NCBI RefSeq assembly: GCF_000219625.1
Contig: NC_018218.1
Coordinates: 3,658,001-3,722,000, forward strand
Reading direction: 5' to 3'
DNA from: Zymoseptoria tritici IPO323
Taxonomy: Eukaryota > Ascomycota > Dothideomycetes > Mycosphaerellales > Mycosphaerellaceae
DNA length: 64,000 bases
This document shows, piece by piece, positions 1 through 10,606 of this stretch (its first letter is position 1; every line of letters begins with the position of its first letter). The position numbers were made by a program, and so were the translations under genes. The notes beneath the pieces are model-generated. The model saw only the letters and a list, made by a program, of their open reading frames with translations. It was not told the DNA's origin and ran no database searches.

Positions 1-403
1 ACTCACCACCACCGCAGCCAGCGAAAGCATTCCTCCCGACTCCCTTCGTGAACTCGAAAAGGAACTCAAACTCACCGCCAAAGTCGTCGGCGAACGCTCA
101 CACCGTAGTAACATCGACGAGGCGACACTCGCCAAGCTCCTCGATCAGGCGTCGTTGAAGTTTGCGGGCTTGGTCGACGAGCAGATCAAGGCAAGGGTGG
201 AGAGAGAGCTGGGGAATCGAACTCATGAAGATGCTCCGCCATCACCGCCGCCTCCGGTTCCGCCGCTGCCGACGACATTTAACAAGACGCTGGGATCAAT
301 GGCGGAGGTAGAGGAGACGAAGACGCCGGAGAAGATAGAGAGATTGCATACCGCCCCTGGCGCGCGGGACACGACGAGGTCTGCTTCTTCACGCGGGAGG
401 TAG
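1..403 (+). CDS. 3' end of an unrecognised protein (partial)
   Basis: The frame starting at base 2 is open from the window edge to the TAG at 401-403 and gives about 133 C-terminal residues. It begins with a charged, helix-prone segment rich in Leu, Glu and Lys, followed by a proline tract (PSPPPPVPPLP) and an acidic, then Ser/Arg-rich, tail ending SSRGR. The helical part could be a coiled coil. No catalytic or family motif can be recognised, so no function is assigned. The gene's start lies outside the window. An initiation codon inside the window is unlikely, because the only in-frame candidate is a TTG at 155 and the coding character continues upstream of it. Confidence 0.6.
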   Translation, partial: LTTTAASESIPPDSLRELEKELKLTAKVVGERSHRSNIDEATLAKLLDQASLKFAGLVDEQIKARVERELGNRTHEDAPPSPPPPVPPLPTTFNKTLGSMAEVEETKTPEKIERLHTAPGARDTTRSASSRGR

Positions 404-1752
404 CATTACTTCTAGGCGTTTGGACGATATACCCCTTTGTTTGTTAAGAATTCATCTTTCTATCCGGTTTCTGGCACCGTCACCAGTTCGCTCCTGAATT
501 TGCTGATGGAAGACTCGTCAAGATATGATCCCTCTCCATACCGTGGTTACTCCTTGGGTGACGGTGACTTTGTCGACCTTCGCTCGTATGCCGACTGAGA
601 TGCCCGAACCTGTGCCGGTCCGACTATCAAGGCCAGGTAGTGTACGTGACACAGCTAGTCAAGCTGGCATGCTAGCTTACCTGTCTCCTTGACAAGACGC
701 TCAATCAATGTACATGTGCGACTGACAACACTTACCTAGATACGGTGGTATGACCATGTGTATGAAGGCTCGCGAGGCCTGCTACTAAATGATCTGTACG
801 AATACTTGTACGGCTATCAAGACGACCCGCTCCGCGACCTGCACGGCTATCAAATAGGTCCGGATGCGATATGCGTTGAGTAGACAGCCATGTAAGCCGG
901 CATGCCATTGGACAAGTACGTCTGCTGACGTGCCTCACTGACTTACCCGCACAGCCATCTAGACCGGCACGCCAATGTGACATGCACGGCTATCAAGCTT
1001 GCCAGCCCAGCAGGCATGCACGGCTATCAAGGCGTGCAGATCAGGTTCCTTGTACAGCTATTTGATCTGGCATGACAACGTCGATGTACGGCTAACAAGA
1101 CGTGCAGATAACTTAGTTGGACCGATATTGAGGCCGGCATAGCAAAGGATATGGACGCCTATTGAGACGTGCAGGTAAGATAATAGTACACCTTTTCAGA
1201 CCGACATGCCAGCGTACTTGTACAGCTGTTCGACCCGACTTGCCAACTTGCATGACATGTGCGGCTACTAAGGTGTGCAAGTAACGTACATGTACAGCTA
1301 TATAAGCCGTCCAACCACCGTACATGCACAACCAACGTGAGCAGGTAGCTTACTTGAATGTGACCGGCGTGCCACCGTATCTGGCCTGGTTTCGGGCATG
1401 TCTCGGCAGAGACTTTCCTTATTTGCCATCCAGCGTTCGACTCTCGGAGGGCAATGAGGGTGGCGGCCGGCGGCCGACCTCGACAGGCGATCGGATATCA
1501 AGATGTCCAAGGCGAGGGCGAGGCTGGCTTCTTACAGGAGGATACCGTTGAGCTTGACAAACGACTCGATCCTTGCCAGGCGAGGCCAGAGTAGGAGAAT
1601 AGTTCGACCTCCGCCGCTGGTCCAGAAAGGTAAGAAATGGTAAAGCGACTTGAAATGTCAACCTGGGTATGGTTTTGTTTTGCTCACTCCAATACATCCG
1701 GGTAAACTCAGAGCGGAGAGAATTTCGGCCAGTCTTTACCGCACAGACGATC
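404..1752. other. Intergenic region, no gene seen
   Basis: Short frames occur on both strands but none has a believable composition or an intron-consistent extension. The middle part holds the degenerate tandem repeat listed separately. The rest carries the 3' flanks of the partial gene and of GEP3. Confidence 0.6.
600..1345. repeat. Degenerate minisatellite of two alternating motifs
   Basis: Two motif types recur. Motif A is about TGYACGGCTATCAAGACGTG, seen near 808, 841, 983, 1017, 1085, 1152 and 1258. Motif B is about TGTACAGCTATTTGATCTGG followed by CATGCCA, seen near 640, 880, 949, 1051, 1188, 1219 and 1290. Copies are 60-80% alike and irregularly spaced by about 30-110 bp. Copies of A and B partly alternate, as in a decayed dimeric satellite. 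No open reading frame runs across the repeats, so this is not a protein repeat. Confidence 0.6.
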
Positions 1753-3876
1753 TCAATCAGGTCCAGGTCCAGAGCGACCACCGTTTTTAGACATCGGCCC
1801 ACCCCTCCTCCCACCCTCCTTCCTCCTCTGCATAGACATACTCATCCTCGGCCTCGCCCTCTGCAAATGCTTCGGCACCTTCTTCGGCCCACCCAACAAC
1901 CACGCATTCATCGGCTTTCGCACTCCGATGAACTTGCCCTTGGGCGTGAAGACTTCCACTTCAGGGACGTCCACCGCCGTATCGATGCCATCGAAAGAGT
2001 CGGGCAGAAGGCTGCGCTTCTTGCGGACTTGACACGCGAGTTCTACCCAACCCACGCCTTCGATGAGGATATCTGCGCTGTAGATCATGAACGGGAGGTT
2101 CTCGGCGCGTTGTTTCCCGGCTGTCTTATCGGTCAGAGGCCCAGCGCGGGGCTTGGTGACGTCCCATTCGAGTTTGAAGGTGCCGGCACTCTTGACGCGA
2201 CCTTTGGCGGTTTGGGTGCCGATGTTCTCGATGGTTCCAGTGTAGGGCGTGCCATCCTCGTTGGTACCGGTCTGGATGGCGACGGCTTTGGAGGAGACGT
2301 GGGGTTTGAGGGGTGTGAAGGGGTAGGCTAGGAAGACAAGGTCGTCGGTTTTGGGTGTGATGCGGATGATGCCGCCGAGGAGGAGGGATTGGCCTGGTTT
2401 GAGGGTGTGTTGTTCAGGAGTGACTCTGCTTTTCATGACGAGTGAGGCGTGGTGTTCAGGTTGGATGTGGGTTTCGAGTGAACTGCGTTGGACTCCGGGG
2501 AGGTCGATCAGCTCGCCTCTTCCTTTGCCGTATGGGATGCGGATGGGCGAGGCTGTCGTGCCGGGCAAGGCGGAAACTGTCGGCATTTGCGGGTACTGTG
2601 TTTCTGGCTGAGCGGGCGGTAGAAGAGACAGTTCATCCTCATCCTCTTCCTTCTCGTTCTCCTCCACTTCTTCCTCCACGAGAACTTGTTCTGCTTCAAT
2701 CTCGTCCTGTATCGGCTGGTACGCTTGAACATCGGACTTTGCACTCTCGGCCGCGAGCGCAGCCTCACCAGCCGTGGCGTCCAAAAAAGCGTCCCTGACT
2801 TCCTGCTCAGCTACGGCACCAAAACGACCCTCCGCGGATCGCAAAGCCTTGACATCCACGTGCTCGCTGCTGCCCTTCGGAAAGACAACCTCGTACAACG
2901 CACTCTTGCCCACATTCACCTTGCCCACGACCCAGCCCGCACCACCTCGATCCCAAATCTCCTTCTTCACGCTCGGTGTCCACCATCCTCTCTTCGCGCT
3001 GACACATCGTAGACTGCCCAATCTCACATTCTTACCCGTGCGTCCCAGAGCATCTCTCAGGACATCCTGCAGATATGGCATTAACCGATCGACTTGCTCT
3101 TTCTTCGGCGCGAGGAGATCCGATCGAGTGATGATGAAGGAGACATCTGCGACTCGACCGCGGGTGTATGTCCGACTCTTGGATCGACGGTTTTGCGTTC
3201 GCAGTCTCGGGAGATCCAGTGCGGACATGAGGTTTGGGATGAGGGAGAGTGGAAAGTCGGCGGCGTCAATGACGTGGTAGATGTGGTTGTGTTTATGCGG
3301 GCTGGATTCGATGATAGCCTGGATAGACTGCATGGAAGGGTGGACGATGGACTGTCCTTTGGATTGGTGAATCAAGTCGTGGCAGCGGTCGCAGATGGGA
3401 GATGCAGGCTTCGTCTCGGCTTCGGGCTGCTCTGGTGGGACTTGTGCGGAGGCCTTACCTTCGAGCCTTGCTATGGCTTCTCGAAATACTGCATCCTCGC
3501 CTTTCTTGCGAACGCTCTTCTCACGCTTCCTCCTCTCCGTGTAGTATCCAGCAGCGTCCGGGACGACCGTCTGGCTCAAGGCTCCACATCCTGGGCAGAC
3601 GACAGGCAAAGTACGCGCGAATGCAGATGTGTCGTTGGAAGTCTCGTGGATGTGTATCTGTTCCGTTGGCTGTCGCTGTGTCTCGCCTTGTATCTCTGTA
3701 TGGTGTTCCTGCTCTTGAAGCCTCCTAGCTACGCCACTGAAGCTCCTCTCATGTTGTCGAAGCCATGTCGATGGTCGAGAGGTCAACAACCCTCTCGGCC
3801 ATCCCTTCTGCTGCCATCCGCCGACGCCATCGAGTGCGGTGACCACGTGCTTTCCCAAGCGGGAGATTCTCAACAT
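1753..3876 (-). CDS. GEP3: GEP3: mitochondrial YqeH-type GTPase
   Basis: A single-exon protein of about 707 residues. In yeast Gep3 is needed for mitochondrial small ribosomal subunit biogenesis and interacts genetically with prohibitins. An Arg-rich N terminus (MLRISRLGKHVV...) suits a mitochondrial presequence. Two CxxC pairs follow (CPGCG near residue 94, CDRCH near 162), as in the YqeH zinc finger. The GTPase motifs are circularly permuted: G4-like TRSD near 250, G5 SAKRG, then G1 GKVNVGKS near 318 and G3 DLPG. The frame continues upstream to 4062, but the ATG at 3876 is preferred because the added residues look like untranslated sequence and the presequence starts there. The C terminus is Lys/Arg-rich (KEGGRRGGP). 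It is divergent from the next gene across about 295 bp. Confidence 0.85.
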   Translation of the reverse strand: MLRISRLGKHVVTALDGVGGWQQKGWPRGLLTSRPSTWLRQHERSFSGVARRLQEQEHHTEIQGETQRQPTEQIHIHETSNDTSAFARTLPVVCPGCGALSQTVVPDAAGYYTERRKREKSVRKKGEDAVFREAIARLEGKASAQVPPEQPEAETKPASPICDRCHDLIHQSKGQSIVHPSMQSIQAIIESSPHKHNHIYHVIDAADFPLSLIPNLMSALDLPRLRTQNRRSKSRTYTRGRVADVSFIITRSDLLAPKKEQVDRLMPYLQDVLRDALGRTGKNVRLGSLRCVSAKRGWWTPSVKKEIWDRGGAGWVVGKVNVGKSALYEVVFPKGSSEHVDVKALRSAEGRFGAVAEQEVRDAFLDATAGEAALAAESAKSDVQAYQPIQDEIEAEQVLVEEEVEENEKEEDEDELSLLPPAQPETQYPQMPTVSALPGTTASPIRIPYGKGRGELIDLPGVQRSSLETHIQPEHHASLVMKSRVTPEQHTLKPGQSLLLGGIIRITPKTDDLVFLAYPFTPLKPHVSSKAVAIQTGTNEDGTPYTGTIENIGTQTAKGRVKSAGTFKLEWDVTKPRAGPLTDKTAGKQRAENLPFMIYSADILIEGVGWVELACQVRKKRSLLPDSFDGIDTAVDVPEVEVFTPKGKFIGVRKPMNAWLLGGPKKVPKHLQRARPRMSMSMQRRKEGGRRGGPMSKNGGRSGPGPD

Positions 3877-4171
3877 GAACGGCGGGACATGAAATCTGTG
3901 AGGAAAAGTCGTGAGGTCGAGGAGAAGAAGAAGCCAATGAAGCAATAGAAAGTTCGCCCGGCACATGTCCAGTCCAGGCCCGGGCGGGACTCCGGAGTTT
4001 GTCAAAGTCGCGGGAGATCTGCAGCGGCTCGGCGGATACTGACCCCTGGTACCTTGAAGCATAAATCGTTACTCCCGCAATCTGTGAAGACTGAGACTGA
4101 TCCACATTGACCTCTCCAGTCTCTCCAATAATGCTGCTCGCCCGGTGACATCTTCCCCATTGGAATACACC

Positions 4172-5164
4172 ATGGCCAACCTCCAATTCCCCTACCCGCG
4201 CAAATCCTCCGTTCCGACCGTCAGCACCTCTCCCCGCCGGTCAACGTACCTCCGCCAACGTCGCGCCATCCGCACCTATGGCCCACCTCTCATCGGCCTG
4301 ACCGCCATCATCTGGCTCCTCTTCTACCTCTTCTCCACCCGACCGACGACCGCCTCCACAACCCTCGCCATCCCACCCCGACCCTCCAACCCCCCCGAAG
4401 TCATCATCGTCACCCCTCTCGACCCTTCCCTCCCTCAATCCTTCACCTCCACCATCCGCGCCAACCGCAACCACTACGCCCGCCTCCACAACTACGCCAC
4501 CTTATTCCCCTCCACTCACGCCTACGACCTCCTTCCCAATACCCCGTATTCCTGGTCCCTCGTCCCCTCCCTCCGCCACGCTCAAACCCTCCACCCGCAC
4601 ACCCCCTGGATCTGGCACCTCTCCTCCACCGCCCTGATCATGAACACTACCCTCTCCCTCGACTCCCGCCTCCTCTCTCCTTCGGTCTTGCCATCTCTCC
4701 TCCTCCCCGACACGCCCGTCGTACCACCCGACTCGGTGATCCACACCCCTTCCCACCGCAACCCAGCCTCCACATCCATCATCCTCTCCCGCGACGCCAC
4801 GGGTCTCGCGCACGACTCCTTCCTCATCCGCAACTCCGAATGGGCGAAATTCTTCCTCGACGCCTGGTTCGATCCGCTATACCGGAGTTATAATTTTCAA
4901 AAAGCGGAGCGTCACGCACTGGAGCATATCGTGCAGTGGCATGGGACCATATTGGGAAAAGTGGGACTGGTGCAGCAGAGGGTGTTGAATGGATATGTCA
5001 AGCAAGAGGAGAAAGGAGGCGAAGAAGCGATGTATCGAGAGGGAGACTTTGTGGCGAACTTTTGGGGGTGTGGGAAAGAAGAGGGGAGGGCGAGTTGTGA
5101 GAAAGAAATGGGGCCAATGATGGAGAAGTGGAGGGGAATGAGGGATGCGGAGGGGAGGAGTTGA
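4172..5164 (+). CDS. MNN11: MNN11-like GT34 mannosyltransferase subunit
   Basis: A 330-residue type II membrane protein. A short basic cytoplasmic tail is followed by one membrane anchor near residues 37-56 (GLTAIIWLLFYLF) and a lumenal domain of the GMA12/MNN10 type. Family landmarks are the IRANRNHYARLHNYATLF segment, WIWHLSSTALIMN, NSEWAKFFLDAWFDP and an EHIVQWH stretch. Yeast Mnn10/Mnn11 belong to the Golgi M-Pol II alpha-1,6-mannan complex. The acidic DxD motif expected after WIWHL is replaced by SST, so this subunit may be structural or regulatory. The ATG at 4172 sits in a good context (ACACCATGG); the frame 5' of it starts only with GTG. The coding strand is extremely C/T-rich at third positions in the first 700 bases. 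The MNN11 rather than MNN10 assignment is inferred from length and the missing motif. Confidence 0.75.
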   Translation: MANLQFPYPRKSSVPTVSTSPRRSTYLRQRRAIRTYGPPLIGLTAIIWLLFYLFSTRPTTASTTLAIPPRPSNPPEVIIVTPLDPSLPQSFTSTIRANRNHYARLHNYATLFPSTHAYDLLPNTPYSWSLVPSLRHAQTLHPHTPWIWHLSSTALIMNTTLSLDSRLLSPSVLPSLLLPDTPVVPPDSVIHTPSHRNPASTSIILSRDATGLAHDSFLIRNSEWAKFFLDAWFDPLYRSYNFQKAERHALEHIVQWHGTILGKVGLVQQRVLNGYVKQEEKGGEEAMYREGDFVANFWGCGKEEGRASCEKEMGPMMEKWRGMRDAEGRS

Positions 5165-6053
5165 TTGAATGAGCGGACGAGACGAGGAGGAATGAAGGAA
5201 GAGCATGTCAATGTCTTTTTCCAATTGAGAATAAATCATCATCAGCAAGCGATAAAATCAGCATGTATGGTGTTTTTGGGGAGCTGGACATTTGGTGGAT
5301 ATCGTGCGGCTGGAAACGAACGAGTCCTGCCACACGGCACCTGTTAGGTTTGCATGAGCGAGCATCGCTTTTAACCATTGTATCGCATAGTAGCGTGGAA
5401 TCAAGAACATGACACGAGTGGAGTGGAGTTGCACGGAGAGGGAGAGGTTTAAATGAAAGGAAATGACCAGCAGGGCATTCTTCACTTTGATTCTGTCAAT
5501 CCCTCGAGGAGGATGTAAGTCGAGGAGTTTTCGTTTGACTCCAAGTGGCTTCAATCGAATGCGTTCATGTCGAAAAGCCTGCGAGGCGTACTTCACTCTC
5601 CACACTGGTACGTTCTTCATAACGAGATGGACGTACTTGGGGCATGCGACAATGTCGGCATCTGGCTAAAGGAGTAATAATCCGTACGTGATCAAGACCA
5701 ACGAGAAGTCTGAAACGGAAAGAGGGTAACGAAAAGTTACCCAGTCAGGTTTTGTGGGAAATAGTAGTGCACGTTCGACACATGGTCTGCTCATCGCTGT
5801 TCGATGTTCATTCATCTTCCTTGCTCTTTTTTCCTCCCGTTCAAGCGAGAGACAACCTTCCCTCCTTGCCAAAACGTGCAATCCTTTCTTCCTTCTCTTC
5901 AGGAGTCGATACTTGCAACATCATAGAGAGTGAGTCCACGACCACCGGATCCGATCAACCAATCTCATCTAGGATCTCTTTTCCTTTCCCTCGCTCCCCT
6001 CATACACTTTCCACTACCCACGCCCCACCCTCCATCACAACGCACCCCTCGAC
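5165..6053. other. Intergenic, 3' flanks of two convergent genes
   Basis: It lies between the 3' ends of the MNN11-like gene and YPD1. The longest frame is a 120-codon minus-strand ORF at 5258-5620, basic and without a recognisable motif, which I do not call. The 5900-6050 part is C/T-rich. Confidence 0.5.
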
Positions 6054-6988
6054 CTACTCCTTCGCCCCCTCCGCCGGTCCATCATCATGATAAAACCTCC
6101 TCAACTTCCTCTCCGCCTCGGCAAACTCCACCTTCGTCTGCTCAATCGTCGTCCGACACTTGCTTAGACTGACCTCATCATCCGGCTCGTCCTGATCGCC
6201 CGTCTCATTCTTGCGCGCGCCAAAGTGTTGAATCTTCTCGCACGAATCTTTGACTTTGGTCAGTCCCAGAGTGGCGGAGGAACCTTTGAGGAAGTGGCCT
6301 AGGGCGGAGAGGTTTTCGAGGTCTTTGGCTTCCCTGTGTTGTGGAGATGAGTGGTCAGTTTGAAAAATTCAACGAAGCTGTGTAAGATCTTGTGGTTATT
6401 ACAATGACTTGTCCATCTGGCTGAATGTATTGGCGGCTTGTTCGAAAAAGTCAAACACGATCGATCGGCTGAATTCGCGCTCTTCTTCGTCGTCGTCCAT
6501 TTCGAGGATCTTGGAAATTAGGGTCAGCATTTCAATCTCTCACTCTACTCCCTTTCCCTCAACAGACGTACCTGCTCGAATGTGAGCGTGTCAATAACAT
6601 CGCCAAAGTCGGACATTCCGCCATTGCCATCATCGGACTGTGATTCAGAAGTGCCATCAGTACCTATACTGTGTGATGAAAGAGGCTCGGAGGGAACGGT
6701 GAGGCGATGAGATGGTAGGGACGCAGCATTACGATCAAGGCGAGGTCGCATCGGCGAGCAGCACAAGGCGGTACACATCGCGGGTGCTTCCTCCGCCTTT
6801 GAACGCGACCGCTGATTCGGGTGGGATGTGGAGGAGGAGGAGGATGACGAGGAAGAATAGGGCGAGGAGGGAATTGCAGTGTTGGCGTGAATGGCAGTGG
6901 TGTACGAGCGTGATGTGTTGTTGGGAGGGCGAATGGTGGTGGTGGGTTGTCGTACCCTCACGTCCTGGGGTTGGGTCGTGGCCGGCAT
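6054..6988 (-). CDS. YPD1: YPD1: histidine phosphotransfer protein
   Basis: The phosphorelay intermediate passes phosphate from a sensor histidine kinase to response regulators of the SSK1/SKN7 type in osmotic and oxidative stress signalling. Three exons: 6572-6988, 6403-6509 and 6054-6333, joined at consistent phases. Together they encode 267 residues. The HPt domain fills the last 130 or so: an acidic FEQ...DDDEEE entry, RSIVFDFFEQAANTF, then the active-site segment GHFLKGSSATLG whose His accepts phosphate, and a C-terminal helix with KCRTTIEQTK. Yeast Ypd1 has 167 residues. The extra 100 or more here are a Ser/Thr/Pro-rich low-complexity N terminus with a run of nine Ser encoded by a GAG/GGA-type microsatellite. 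An internal Met could be the real start, so the N terminus is less certain than the domain. Confidence 0.88.
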
Positions 6989-9053
6989 GTTGAAGGCTTG
7001 CTTGCTACCAAGTAGGTTGGTGTGTTCGGAGACCCGCGGCGCAAAATGTAACCGCTTGGCAGCGAATGGCTCAAGGTGACAGGCAAAGTTGGTAGTGGTA
7101 GGGTGGTAGGAAGGTAGAAACTAGGGTCGGACGGCGGTGTTTGGGGTGTCCCGCCGATCGTGTTTGACAATGATGTCAGAAGAGGAGCTCAGTCCAGATG
7201 CCGGTGGAGTGATTCGTAGTAGTAGGGACTTGCGGCTCTGCAAACGTGAAGATCTTGGTGCGGACAGGCGAAGTTGCAGTAGCGCTGGACGTGACGAGCT
7301 GGTTGCTCTTCCTTGGCAGTCTCTGATAGGAGGTAGGACGTGTCGATGGGATGTTCAGCTGAGGTTTAGGTCTTGAAATCGAAGGTTAGTTTCGGGCCGT
7401 AGACGAGGCGGGTAGGAGCGCCGCAGGAGATGGAAGGGTAAGCAGGTGGTGGGCGAATGCGTCTTGTGTATGTGGTAGGGAATGATGTCGTTGAGGCACA
7501 GGGTACGCAGGACAGATCTAGGTATGCTGGCGGAGTTTGGCGGTGATGGTAGTGGTGGTGGTGGTGGTGGTGGTGAGAGGCACGTGCTTGTCATCATCGG
7601 ATATCGCGAGGGAGCCGGCGGCTTCGTTCTTACCTAGTCCACCTGGTCCGAGGTCCAAATGCGGTGCCGTGGTGCGGATGGTGATGAGGAGGAGGAGACG
7701 GGAGGACAACAACCGTGTGCGTGGTAGCGGGTGGAAGGAAAGAATCCAGCTCGGTGTTCGACAATCGATACACGCACACGACGTCGTTCGCCTAGCGAAA
7801 GTGGGGAGAGGGAAGCCGGGCGTGGTGTCGGTGGGGTGCGGACGGGGATTTTGGTGGTGCGGTGAGGTGGAGCCTTGTCGCCGTAAGTGAGGATTTGATC
7901 CGAGATGTGCAGAGAAAGACCATGGAACACGCGACGGAAGCTTCCCTCTGATGTGACAAGACTAGACGGGATTGAGGGATGGAAAATGGGAAAATGGCCG
8001 GTGTGAGTGTGAATGAGGTGCGGTGGCAGCTGTCGAACTCTTTCGTCATCTCTTCACACGAATCGTCTACGGTCTCCCATGCGCCCCAACCAATAATCTC
8101 AGTCGTGCTCCCTCCTCCCACATCCGAGCACCGAGCATGTCCTTGTCCTTCACACTATTATCTGGCACGTACAGATCGATCGCATCACACATGTCTTCCC
8201 TGCTCATTCATCAAGAGACAACAAAGGTTTCTGCAGGTCGACAACAGCGCCATGCACCTTGCAAACCCTCATAAAGCACACACTACTCTTCCTTCCGACG
8301 TCATACTCGACCCTGCGTCACGACGATCCTTTCGGCTCTCGCTTGCCCTTGCGTATCCAGACGGGTCTCGAACGTCTCTTCCGGCCCTTTCTCCTCACCT
8401 CTGTGCTCCTCCAAACGTCTGCGGCCGAGCACGTGCCCGGTCCGTCGCAGAGTCAAGCTAGCCGCGATCCCTCCCACCCATCCAACTGGCGCAATCGGCG
8501 GTGCTCCTCAGCTCGTGCCATGTCCGTCGGCGGCTATCACTTCTTTCGCGGTACCAAAGAAGCGCCATGGGGGGAAAAAAGGGTCTTCAAACCTTCCCGG
8601 CACCTGCGATCTTCGGCTCGCGGGATGTACACGTGGATCGCAGCGACTAGACTGTACGGAGGTACGCCGCCCGCTCGCGAAGCTTTTCATCGCGACCAAC
8701 CATACGGCTAGAAGCCCTCGAAGTAAAGATATGACCAGAATCGTGAGGTGAAGGAAATGTATGTCCCGGGTCGACCTGTCGGGAAATGAACCACTGATAT
8801 GCATCCAAGGTTCTTTCTCTCGCTCAACCGCGGTTCACTCTACTTGCAATCGCTTCTTTGGGACGATATCATACATCATGCTGCAGAGACAACCACAAGC
8901 TACTCTAGCCACGCATACCACACGAGCACACCACTTCAGCTCCGACCATTCCGTAGACGGGCTCTCTCGTCTAATCTATCTTCAGCCGCACCCGCTTTTT
9001 GGCGGAGAAAACTCTCCCCTCTCCGCACTCCTTTCACATGTCATCATCACCGC
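6989..9053. other. 2-kb intergenic region upstream of YPD1
   Basis: Frames of up to about 150 codons are present on both strands (for example 8259-8711) but have irregular composition and no motif or convincing splice extension. The interval separates the YPD1 start from the 3' end of the aminotransferase gene, so most of it would be YPD1 upstream sequence. No RNA gene was recognised. Confidence 0.5.
7552..7575. repeat. (GTG)n microsatellite
   Basis: Eight uninterrupted GTG units follow a looser GGTGATGGTA stretch. It lies upstream of YPD1 and outside any called gene. Confidence 0.85.
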
Positions 9054-10334
9054 TTAACCAGTGATCTTGTAAATTGCCTCAGCAAGACGACCCACGTTCT
9101 CACTCGTGATACCCGCCACGCTAATTCTTCCATCCTTGGTCGCGTACACCGAGTGCTTCTCCGCGAGCTCCGTCATCTGGTCCGCCGTCAAGCCCGTGTA
9201 CGCAAACATGCCAATCTGCGACGTGATGTGGTCCCACTTGCGCGTGCTGCCCAGCTTCTCCAGGTTGTCCTTGAGGAGCGCCCGCATCTTGATGATGCGC
9301 TCCGCCATGTCCTTGACCTCGCCCAACCACTGCTTGTTCAGCGCCGGGTCATTGAGGATGGTGCTGGCCACGCGCGCACCATGGACGGGAGGGTTGGAGT
9401 ACAGTGGGCGCACGAGGATCTTGACTTGAGAGTCGACGCGGGTCTTCTCCTCGGCGGACTCGCAGACGATGGAAAAGGCGCCCACGCGCTCGCCGTAGAG
9501 ACCCATGTTCTTGGCGAAGGACTGCGCGAGGCAGGGGAGGTGGCCCTCCTTCAGGAAGTAGCGGAGCGCGAACGCGTCCTTGTCCGTGTCTCCGGACGCG
9601 AAGCCCTGGTAGGCCATGTCGAAGAACGGGTAGTGTCCGCCCTCCTTGACCGCATCGCTAATGGCCTTCCACTCTTTCTCGGTGGGGTCGACACCCGTGG
9701 GGTTGTGCGCGCATGCGTGAAGGAGGACGATCGAGTTCTTGGGCATGCTCTTGATGTCGGCCACCATTCCGTCAAAGTCCAGACCAATGGTGTCCTTGTT
9801 GTAGTATCGGTACTGCTTGACCTGCAACCCGCTGTCGAGGAAGACGGCCTTGTGGTTAGCCCATGATGGAGTTGGGATGTAGATGGCCTTTGCGTGAGGG
9901 TAGTGGCGCTCGAGGAAAGCACCACCTATCCGCAGAGCTCCAGTTCCGGAGATGGTCTGCGTGATGGCAATGCGTCCCTCCTTGAGAGGAGTGCTGTCCG
10001 GGCCGTACGCAAGAAGAGCGGCGGCCTTGGTGAAGTCAGGCACACCGGTGATCCCTGCGTACTCCTTGTCGAGGTTCGCCTTGACCACCTTTTGCTCGGC
10101 CTCCCTGACAGATGGCAACACGTATGGCTTGCCCTTGTCATCACGGTAGGCGCCAACTCCCAAGTTGATCTTCTGGCTGTTGCTGTCTTTCTTGAACGCT
10201 TCGGTGATTCCCAAGATGGCATCGGGTGGGCCCTGCGGCACTTTCGACCATGCCGAAGCAGCTCGGATGGACTGCTGAGCAACGGCCGAGCGAGGAGCGG
10301 CGGCTGCGCGTTGAAGAGCGGACTTTGCAAGCAT
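9054..10334 (-). CDS. AAT1: Mitochondrial aspartate aminotransferase
   Basis: A class I PLP enzyme of 426 residues interconverting aspartate/2-oxoglutarate and oxaloacetate/glutamate. It is part of the malate-aspartate shuttle. The N terminus ([18 protein letters not shown]...) is a typical Ala/Arg/Ser mitochondrial presequence, and the mature domain starts at [14 protein letters not shown]. Conserved blocks are [53 protein letters not shown] and [14 protein letters not shown] with the PLP-binding Lys. The frame extends 18 codons upstream (to 10388), but the ATG at 10334 opens the presequence directly and is preferred. Single exon. It is head-to-head with UTP7 across 272 bp, which must hold both promoters. 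Confidence 0.95.
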   Translation of the reverse strand: MLAKSALQRAAAAPRSAVAQQSIRAASAWSKVPQGPPDAILGITEAFKKDSNSQKINLGVGAYRDDKGKPYVLPSVREAEQKVVKANLDKEYAGITGVPDFTKAAALLAYGPDSTPLKEGRIAITQTISGTGALRIGGAFLERHYPHAKAIYIPTPSWANHKAVFLDSGLQVKQYRYYNKDTIGLDFDGMVADIKSMPKNSIVLLHACAHNPTGVDPTEKEWKAISDAVKEGGHYPFFDMAYQGFASGDTDKDAFALRYFLKEGHLPCLAQSFAKNMGLYGERVGAFSIVCESAEEKTRVDSQVKILVRPLYSNPPVHGARVASTILNDPALNKQWLGEVKDMAERIIKMRALLKDNLEKLGSTRKWDHITSQIGMFAYTGLTADQMTELAEKHSVYATKDGRISVAGITSENVGRLAEAIYKITG

Positions 10335-10606
10335 CGTGGCGTTTGCGTCTCGGACGTTGAGAGTCAATGGAAATGTGCAGAAATTCAATGAGCGACTTGA
10401 TGAGTTGAAGAGGTGTCAATGGAATCTAGGATGGGGAGGTGAGATGAGTCGCCGGCCTCGGTGGTGTCGAGCAACATATTTTGGAGCTCGGACCTCCGAA
10501 GCCCGGATGAATGATAAACCCAAAATTCTCAAGTTCACAAAACTTTCGGACTTGCACTCTTTCACATGTCGGTCATGCACATCATGGCGACTTGACGATA
10601 TTCGAC

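Noticed and set aside
5258..5620. 120-codon minus-strand ORF in the MNN11-YPD1 interval
   Set aside because: Basic composition with no motif, no conserved-looking block and no splice extension.
8799..9866. 355-codon frame antisense to aspartate aminotransferase
   Set aside because: It mirrors aminotransferase codons, and the part outside that gene has no coding character.
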